From assembly GCF_000817815.1 (NCBI RefSeq), contig NZ_JPRD01000005.1, positions 62,001 through 126,000 on the forward strand: a DNA stretch of 64,000 bases. Reading direction: 5' to 3'. Positions within the stretch are counted from its first letter, which is position 1. Every line of letters begins with the position of its first letter. The notes under the pieces are model-generated. The model did not search any database and was not told the DNA's origin. It saw nothing but the letters and a program-made list of their open reading frames with translations. Positions 58,146-64,000 of this stretch are shown here, piece after piece. The position numbers were made by a program, and so were the translations under genes. This DNA comes from Vibrio owensii CAIM 1854 = LMG 25443. Lineage in GTDB: Bacteria > Pseudomonadota > Gammaproteobacteria > Enterobacterales > Vibrionaceae.

Positions 58146-60206
58146 TTACATTACACGCATACCTGGTTGAGCACCTTCGTGTGGCTCAAGAATCCATAGA
58201 TCGCTACCACCAGGGCCAGCGGCTAGGATCATGCCTTCAGACATACCAAACTTCATCTTACGTGGTTTTAGGTTCGCTACCATTACAGTTAGCTTGCCTT
58301 CTAGCTCTTCAGGTTTGTACGCTGACTTGATGCCAGAGAACACCTGACGAGTTTCACCGCCGATGTCTAGTTGGAACTTTAGCAGTTTGTTTGCTTTTGG
58401 CACTTCTTCACATGAGATGATGCGAGCAATACGCATATCAACCGCTGCGAAAGCATCGAACTCAATCTCTTCAGCGATTGGATCTTTATCTAGCTCAGTT
58501 TGGCTAGCTTTGTTCTTTTCTGCTTTCGCTTTCTCTTTTGCTGCCCTTTCTGCCGCAGCGTCTTCTTTCGATGCTTCGATCATCGCTTCGATGTTCTTAG
58601 GATCGATACGGTTGAACAGTGCTTTGAACTTAGTGATCTCGTGACCAGTCAGTGGTGCAGCAATGCCTTCCCAAGTTAGCTCTTCGTTTAGGAATGCTTC
58701 AGTACGCGCTGCTAGTGCAGGCATAACTGGTTTCAGGTAAGTCATTAGAACGCGGAACAGGTTAATACCCACAGAACAAATTTCTTGCAGTTCCTGATCT
58801 TTACCTTCTTCTTTTGCAACAACCCAAGGTGCTTTTTCGTCAACGTATTGGTTTGCTTTGTCTGCTAGTGCAGTGATTTCACGGATCGCACGGCCAAACT
58901 CACGAGTTTCGTAAAGCTCTGCGATACGGTCTGCTGCTGCAACGAATTCGTTGTATAGCTCAGGCTCTGCAAAGTTTTCAGCAAGCTTGCCTTCAAAACG
59001 TTTAGAGATGAAACCAGCGTTACGAGAAGCTAGGTTAACAATCTTGTTTACTACGTCAGCGTTAACACGTTGAGTGAAGTCTTCAAGGTTAAGGTCTAAG
59101 TCGTCGATACGGCTGTTCAGTTTTGCCGCGTAGTAGTAACGCAGACACTCTGGGTCTAGGTGGTTTAGGTAAGTGCTTGCTTTAACAAACGTACCTTTAG
59201 ACTTAGACATCTTCGCGCCGTTTACCGTTACGTAGCCGTGTACGAATACGTTGTTTGGCTTACGGAAACCGCTGCCTTCTAGCATTGCTGGCCAGAATAG
59301 AGAGTGGAAGTAAACGATGTCTTTACCGATGAAGTGGTAAAGCTCGGTTGTGCTGTCTTTCTTCCAGTATTCGTCGAAGTCTAGACCTTCAGTCTTGTCA
59401 CATAGGTTCTTGAAAGAAGCCATGTAACCAACCGGTGCGTCTAGCCATACGTAGAAGAATTTGTTTTTCTCGCCTGGGATTTCGAAGCCGAAGTAAGGTG
59501 CATCGCGTGAGATATCCCACTGTTGCAAACCAGATTCGAACCACTCTTGCATCTTGTTAGCCGTTTCAGATTGTAGAGAACCTGAACGAGTCCACTCTTT
59601 TAGCATGCTTTCGAACTGAGGTAGGTCGAAGAAGAAGTGCTCAGAGTCTTTCATTACTGGAGTTGCGCCAGATACTGCTGATTTCGGGTTAATCAGTTCA
59701 GTTGGGCTGTACGTCTCACCACAGTTATCACAGTTATCGCCGTATTGATCTTCCGACTTACACTTAGGACAAGTACCTTTTACGAAACGATCCGGTAGGA
59801 ACATTTCTTTCTCAGGGTCGAACAGTTGAGAAATCGTGCGGCTAGAGATAAAACCGTTTTTCTTCAGCTCAAGGTAGATGTGAGAAGCCAGTTCACGGTT
59901 CTCTTCTGAGTGTGTGCTGTGGTAGTTATCAAAGCTAATATCAAAGCCAGCGAAGTCTTTTTGATGCTCTTCGCTCACTGCAGCGATCATCTCTTCTGGC
60001 GTAATACCCATCTGTTGTGCTTTTAGCATGATTGGCGTGCCGTGAGCATCGTCAGCACAGATGAAGTTTACAGTGTTGCCACGTAGGCGTTGGTAGCGAA
60101 CCCAGATGTCAGCTTGAATGTGCTCAAGCATGTGACCTAGGTGAATCGAACCATTAGCGTACGGAAGGGCACAAGTTACCAGCAGTTTTCTTGGATCGTT
60201 TGCCAT
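58146..60206 (-). CDS. metG: Methionyl-tRNA synthetase
   Basis: MetG charges tRNA-Met with methionine. The 686-residue protein has the HIGH signature in [18 protein letters not shown] in [11 protein letters not shown], the zinc-knuckle cysteines CPKC...CDNC near residue 145, and a C-terminal tRNA-binding (EMAPII/Trbp111-like) domain from about 580 ([45 protein letters not shown]). A Lys/Glu/Ala-rich linker joins the two parts. It is divergent from apbC, as in E. coli (mrp). Confidence 0.98.
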   Translation of the reverse strand: MANDPRKLLVTCALPYANGSIHLGHMLEHIQADIWVRYQRLRGNTVNFICADDAHGTPIMLKAQQMGITPEEMIAAVSEEHQKDFAGFDISFDNYHSTHSEENRELASHIYLELKKNGFISSRTISQLFDPEKEMFLPDRFVKGTCPKCKSEDQYGDNCDNCGETYSPTELINPKSAVSGATPVMKDSEHFFFDLPQFESMLKEWTRSGSLQSETANKMQEWFESGLQQWDISRDAPYFGFEIPGEKNKFFYVWLDAPVGYMASFKNLCDKTEGLDFDEYWKKDSTTELYHFIGKDIVYFHSLFWPAMLEGSGFRKPNNVFVHGYVTVNGAKMSKSKGTFVKASTYLNHLDPECLRYYYAAKLNSRIDDLDLNLEDFTQRVNADVVNKIVNLASRNAGFISKRFEGKLAENFAEPELYNEFVAAADRIAELYETREFGRAIREITALADKANQYVDEKAPWVVAKEEGKDQELQEICSVGINLFRVLMTYLKPVMPALAARTEAFLNEELTWEGIAAPLTGHEITKFKALFNRIDPKNIEAMIEASKEDAAAERAAKEKAKAEKNKASQTELDKDPIAEEIEFDAFAAVDMRIARIISCEEVPKANKLLKFQLDIGGETRQVFSGIKSAYKPEELEGKLTVMVANLKPRKMKFGMSEGMILAAGPGGSDLWILEPHEGAQPGMRVM

Positions 60207-60364
60207 ACTTAATAATCGCTTTTTGATAGGTATAAAAAATAGAGACTAATACTACCCCATGAGTTCCCTAACGCCAAGGCATCAAACCATGGATTGCCTT
60301 AGTTTTTTTTGGGGTTCTGAATCTCGCCGCTGGGTGCTACGATTAGATGCATAAAGGAGGCCTC

Positions 60365-61441
60365 ATGCATCAGTTCACTTCAAAACAAGATTTTTGTCAT
60401 TGGCTTAACCAGTTTCAACATCCACAGTTGGTGGAAAACTGGGCAGATATTAATGGTATGGTTACGATCCCCGCACAAGGTGGCATTCAAATTACCTTAC
60501 CGTTTGCGAGCAACGAACTCCAAGTGGCGTTGAGCAGTTGGATTAAAGGGCAGCAGTCATCGGGTGATGTTCCAGCGTTTGATTTTCACATCGAACTGAA
60601 TATCAAAGCGCTCGAGACGCAAGTTACCAATGCTGTCAAAGGCGTGAAAAACATTATCGCAGTTAGCTCAGCAAAGGGAGGCGTTGGTAAATCGACAACG
60701 GCTGTTAACCTTGCTTTAGCCATTGCACAGTCGGGTGCGAAAGTTGGCTTGTTAGATGCTGATATCTATGGCCCATCGGTTCCTATGATGCTAGGTCAAG
60801 AAGATGCAAAGCCTGAAGTTCGTGACGCTAAATGGATGGAGCCAATTTTTGCTCATGGCATCTATACTCATTCTATCGGTTACTTGGTGGATAAATCGGA
60901 AGCGGCTATTTGGCGTGGCCCTATGGCTTCTAAAGCGTTATCACAACTGCTAACCGAAACGGATTGGCCAGAGCTTGATTATCTGGTTATCGATATGCCG
61001 CCGGGTACGGGTGACATTCAGCTAACGTTGTCACAGCAGATTCCAGTTACAGGCACTGTCCTTGTTACTACACCACAAGATCTTGCGTTAGCGGATGCAC
61101 GTAAAGGTGCGGCTATGTTCCATAAAGTCAACGTGCCAGTTGTTGGCGTCGTTGAGAACATGAGTTACCACATTTGTAGTCAGTGTGGGGCTGTTGAGCA
61201 TATTTTCGGTACTGGTGGTGCAGAGAAAATGTCACAAGAATTTGGCTTGGCGCTGCTTGGGCAAATTCCGCTTCATATCTCTATGCGAGAAGATATCGAT
61301 GCTGGTATCCCAACAGTGGCGAGACGCCCTGATAGTGAGCATGCGGGCTACTACAAACAGCTTGCTGACCGAGTTTGTGGCACCATGTATTGGCAAGGTA
61401 AAGCCAAACCGGATGCAATCAGTTTTACTATGGTGAACTGA
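60365..61441 (+). CDS. apbC: Iron-sulfur cluster carrier ApbC (Mrp)
   Basis: ApbC is a Mrp/NBP35-type P-loop ATPase that carries [4Fe-4S] clusters. The 358-residue protein has a short N-terminal DUF59-like part, the deviant Walker A motif SSAKGGVGKSTTAVNLA, the Walker-B-like LVIDMPPGTGD, and the cluster-binding CSQCG near the C-terminus. The start at 60365 follows a GGAGG box; an upstream ATG at 60347 lies before it. It is divergent from metG. Confidence 0.95.
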   Translation: MHQFTSKQDFCHWLNQFQHPQLVENWADINGMVTIPAQGGIQITLPFASNELQVALSSWIKGQQSSGDVPAFDFHIELNIKALETQVTNAVKGVKNIIAVSSAKGGVGKSTTAVNLALAIAQSGAKVGLLDADIYGPSVPMMLGQEDAKPEVRDAKWMEPIFAHGIYTHSIGYLVDKSEAAIWRGPMASKALSQLLTETDWPELDYLVIDMPPGTGDIQLTLSQQIPVTGTVLVTTPQDLALADARKGAAMFHKVNVPVVGVVENMSYHICSQCGAVEHIFGTGGAEKMSQEFGLALLGQIPLHISMREDIDAGIPTVARRPDSEHAGYYKQLADRVCGTMYWQGKAKPDAISFTMVN

Positions 61442-61484
61442 GTTTAATATCAACGCTGGTTGAATATTACACATTTAAACGTTT

Positions 61485-61507
61485 GCTCGGAGGTTAATCC
61501 TCTGAGC
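61485..61507 (+). repeat. Hairpin between apbC and udk
   Basis: GCTCGGAGG and TCCTCTGAGC form a stem with one mismatch and a four-base loop. No T-run follows; role unknown, possibly a weak terminator. Confidence 0.4.
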
Positions 61508-61622
61508 TGACAGAAACTTATAACGAAACCCTAATTCCAGCTAGTCACGAGGGGGTGAACTCCCTATAATCAGCCAGTTTATCTTTTTATGTGACTAGAA
61601 AATCATCATCGGGTGCAAATTA

Positions 61623-62264
61623 ATGTCTGATAATAATCAATGCGTCATCGTCGGTATTGCTGGCGCTTCTGCTTCGGGAAAAAGTCTGATCGCGAGCACA
61701 ATTTACAATGAGCTTCGCGAGAAAGTGGGCGATCATCAAATCGGTGTCATCACGGAAGATTGCTACTACAACGACCAAAGCAACCTAAGCATGGAAGAGC
61801 GTGTAAAGACTAACTACGATCACCCGAGCGCGTTGGACCACGACCTACTCTGTGAACACCTAGAGAAATTGGTGCGTGGAGAAGCTGTAGAAGTTCCAGA
61901 ATACAGCTACACAGAGCACACTCGTACAAGCAACACCACTCCAATGACCCCTAAAAAGGTAATCATTCTTGAAGGTATCTTGCTGTTAACCGACCCTCGT
62001 CTACGTGATCTAATGCATGCGACAGTATTTATGGATACACCACTTGATATCTGTCTACTACGCCGTGTTAAGCGTGACGTTGAAGAACGTGGTCGTACTA
62101 TGGAGTCTGTTCTTAAGCAATACCAACAGACTGTTCGTCCGATGTTTATGCAGTTTATCGAACCTTCTAAGCAATACGCGGATATCATCGTTCCTCGCGG
62201 TGGTAAAAACCGTATCGCAATCGACGTTCTTAAAGCGCACATTGCAAAACTTCTGAAAGCTTAA
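61623..62264 (+). CDS. udk: Uridine kinase Udk
   Basis: Udk phosphorylates uridine and cytidine in pyrimidine salvage. The 213-residue protein has the P-loop [14 protein letters not shown], the [31 protein letters not shown] substrate segment, and the [24 protein letters not shown] lid. Length equals E. coli Udk (213). A strong terminator follows. Confidence 0.97.
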   Translation: MSDNNQCVIVGIAGASASGKSLIASTIYNELREKVGDHQIGVITEDCYYNDQSNLSMEERVKTNYDHPSALDHDLLCEHLEKLVRGEAVEVPEYSYTEHTRTSNTTPMTPKKVIILEGILLLTDPRLRDLMHATVFMDTPLDICLLRRVKRDVEERGRTMESVLKQYQQTVRPMFMQFIEPSKQYADIIVPRGGKNRIAIDVLKAHIAKLLKA

Positions 62265-62300
62265 GCCTTTAGACGGCTATATCGCTTTATTTTTGTATGA

Positions 62301-62334
62301 AGAAGTGGCACCTTAGGTGCCACTTCTTTTTTTG
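62301..62334 (+). terminator. udk terminator
   Basis: AGAAGTGGCACC and GGTGCCACTTCT form a 12-pair stem with a short loop, followed by seven T. Confidence 0.95.
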
Positions 62335-62453
62335 TTTTTAAATTAGTCAGTTGCAACGGAAAACCGGACATTTTTCACGCTTTTGTGGAACTGTCGGCGA
62401 TAAAACAAGTCTGCGCTTATAATTGTAAAAACACTCGAGCAAGGAAAAAGCGA

Positions 62454-64000
62454 ATGAAGAAACTGCTCTTAATCATTGCCATCCCAATTGTGGCGATCTT
62501 GGCTGTTATTTTAGGGTTAGTGATTTTTGTCAATCCAAACCAGTTTAAACCACTTATTGTGGAGCAAGCGCAAAAGCAAACCGGTTTGGAATTAGTCATT
62601 GAAGGGGATATTAGTTGGCAGTTTTTCCCATCGATTGGCTTCGAATTGGGTCGTACTGAGCTAAGAAACCCACAAGGTTTTAGCCAGCCAAATCTATTTA
62701 AAGTCGATACGGTCGGTGTTGATGTCTCGGTTACCCCGCTATTAAGCAAACAGCTAGAAATTGGTAACGTCACCCTTGATGGTGCAGAGTTCTATCTTGA
62801 AACACTGAAAGATGGCACCAAGAACATTGATGCATTAACCAAAGCACAAACTCAACAAGCAGAACAAACGACGGATGCAGCACCAGAGCAAGCCGCAGAC
62901 TCACAAAGCGCTGCTTCTGATTGGACGATCAATCTTGCCGGTGTCAGTATCTCAAATGGTTATGTTGAAATCCAAGATAAACAAGCCGGTAGCTACACCA
63001 AGCTTTCTGATATCTCACTAAACCTTTCTCAGTTTGCTTTCGATAACTGGACAACCGCAGACTTTGGCGTGAAAGGTGAGATGAATGAGCAAACCTTCAC
63101 CGCGCAAGGTAAAGCAGACTTCAAATTGGCAAAAGGCCTTGTAAGCTACGCTTTGAAAAACATCAACTTCGATGCAACCTATTCAGATGCGACAAACAAG
63201 ATTGAATCAGCAACGATTGGTTTGGAAACGTTTGAATTCGATAAAGTCAACAACCTAAGCTATGCATTGAAAGGCGAAGCTGGTGGTATGAAGCTGGATA
63301 TGCAGGGTGGCGGTGAATTAACTGTCGATAAAGCCATCAGCAAAGTGCAGTTGAACAAGTTGACGCTCAACTCAACTTTTGAGGGGGATGCACTACCGCA
63401 ATCACCAATGAAAGTGGATATGGCTTCGGATCTTTCGTTCGACCTAACTAAGAGCCACCTGAGCTTTGTGTTGGAGAAGCTGACGGCGAACGCCATCGCA
63501 CTAGATGGTAAAGCGGATGTCACTCTGGGTGATATTCCGAAAGTACGTTTTGCAGTGCATAGTCCTAATATCGATTTGGATGAATTCCTAGGCTTGAATA
63601 ATCAAGCGTCTGCGGGTGATAAACCAGCATCAGGTGGTAGCAAAGCACCAGCAGCAGGGCCAGAAGTTGAACCAGACTTATCGGCACTAAAAACGCTTGA
63701 TGTGAAGGGTGATATTACGATTGATAAGTTCAAAGCAGCGAACGCGAAGATGGAAGCGGTAAAAGCAAGCTTCTCTGTTAATCGTGGTGTATTTGATCTT
63801 ACTTCATTCAGCTCTAAGTTGTACCAAGGCACGATCACCGCAACAGCCAAACTGGATGCGCGTAAATCGCCAGCCACTTACTCTGCGAAGAAATCTATCA
63901 AAGGCGTGCAAGTCCAACCGTTACTTGTTGATGTAGCAAATAACGACATGCTAGAGGGCACAGGTAACATTGATGTGAACGTTAGTGGTAAGAGCCTAAC
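62454..64000 (+). CDS. asmA: AsmA-family protein (5' part)
   Basis: The frame starts at 62454 with AAGGAA upstream and runs off the window without a stop, so at least 515 residues are seen. It has an N-terminal membrane anchor (LLLIIAIPIVAILAVILGLVIFV) and then the AsmA-type repeating-beta-groove start (QTGLELVIEGDISWQFFPSIGFELGRTELRN). A low-complexity stretch (TQQAEQTTDAAPEQAADSQSAAS) and a second one near residue 383 (SAGDKPASGGSKAPAAG) separate the groove segments. AsmA-like proteins act in outer-membrane phospholipid or lipid transport. The C-terminus is missing from the window. Confidence 0.9.
   Translation, partial: MKKLLLIIAIPIVAILAVILGLVIFVNPNQFKPLIVEQAQKQTGLELVIEGDISWQFFPSIGFELGRTELRNPQGFSQPNLFKVDTVGVDVSVTPLLSKQLEIGNVTLDGAEFYLETLKDGTKNIDALTKAQTQQAEQTTDAAPEQAADSQSAASDWTINLAGVSISNGYVEIQDKQAGSYTKLSDISLNLSQFAFDNWTTADFGVKGEMNEQTFTAQGKADFKLAKGLVSYALKNINFDATYSDATNKIESATIGLETFEFDKVNNLSYALKGEAGGMKLDMQGGGELTVDKAISKVQLNKLTLNSTFEGDALPQSPMKVDMASDLSFDLTKSHLSFVLEKLTANAIALDGKADVTLGDIPKVRFAVHSPNIDLDEFLGLNNQASAGDKPASGGSKAPAAGPEVEPDLSALKTLDVKGDITIDKFKAANAKMEAVKASFSVNRGVFDLTSFSSKLYQGTITATAKLDARKSPATYSAKKSIKGVQVQPLLVDVANNDMLEGTGNIDVNVSGKSL

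Overview
The window looks like a piece of the main chromosome of a marine Vibrio, most probably of the Harveyi clade (V. parahaemolyticus, V. alginolyticus, V. campbellii and relatives). The evidence is the joint presence of uvrB, a Qrr1 small RNA, luxO and luxU in the classical quorum-sensing arrangement, the sodium-motor protein MotY, two sodium/proton antiporters (an NhaC-type protein and NhaB), an RsxABCDGE complex, and a FadR carrying the Vibrio-type insertion. No phage, integrase, insertion sequence, rRNA or CRISPR array is visible. The gene order looks like core genome, with a few accessory-looking points.

Layout. 0-12 kb: possible 3' end of an upstream gene, a MarC/YchE membrane protein, adhE, a degenerate SDR protein, a VC2046-type protein, sodB, grxD, a DsbA-like protein, an NhaC-type antiporter, rnt, and motY behind a sigma-54-like promoter. 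11-22 kb: a DUF2753-type protein, gloA, nth, the rsxABCDGE operon (rsxC has a long repeat-rich tail), a stand-alone pyruvate formate-lyase and tRNA-Asn. 22-27 kb: uvrB, qrr1 (minus strand), luxO and luxU. 27-31 kb: yvcK, then a moaA riboswitch and moaABCDE. 31-37 kb: oppABCDF. 37-45 kb: a YqjG-type glutathionyl-hydroquinone reductase, an MgtC/DUF4010 membrane protein, a small HEFGH metalloprotease-like protein, ackA-pta and yfbV. 45-52 kb: a three-gene ABC importer, a frameshifted malZ-type glucosidase, a frameshifted diguanylate cyclase and dusC. 52-64 kb: a YecA/SEC-C protein, dsbB, nhaB, fadR, an unknown membrane-anchored protein, metG, apbC, udk and the start of an AsmA-type protein.

How the parts fit together. 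The region combines mixed-acid fermentation and overflow metabolism (adhE, pfl, ackA-pta), redox and oxidative-stress proteins (sodB, grxD, DsbA-like, dsbB, gloA, nth, Rsx), ion-motive-force biology (Rsx, NhaB, NhaC-type, MotY), quorum sensing (Qrr1-LuxO-LuxU) and molybdenum cofactor synthesis under a riboswitch. Most transcription units end in clear hairpin-plus-T-run terminators, often shared by convergent genes.

The most notable observations are: a malZ-type gene thrown out of frame by one extra copy of a 7-bp tandem repeat (CTGAAAA x3), which looks able to switch; a neighbouring diguanylate cyclase broken by an apparent one-base deletion; an orphan HEFGH protein resembling M91/NleD-type effector proteases; an SDR-fold protein lacking the YxxxK catalytic pair; an orphan PFL with a short insertion near its C-terminus; a paired DnaA-box palindrome upstream of uvrB; and a possible small peptide gene between moaA and moaB. 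I found no clearly new multi-gene system. The M91-like gene and the repeat-switched malZ are the best candidates for new biology.
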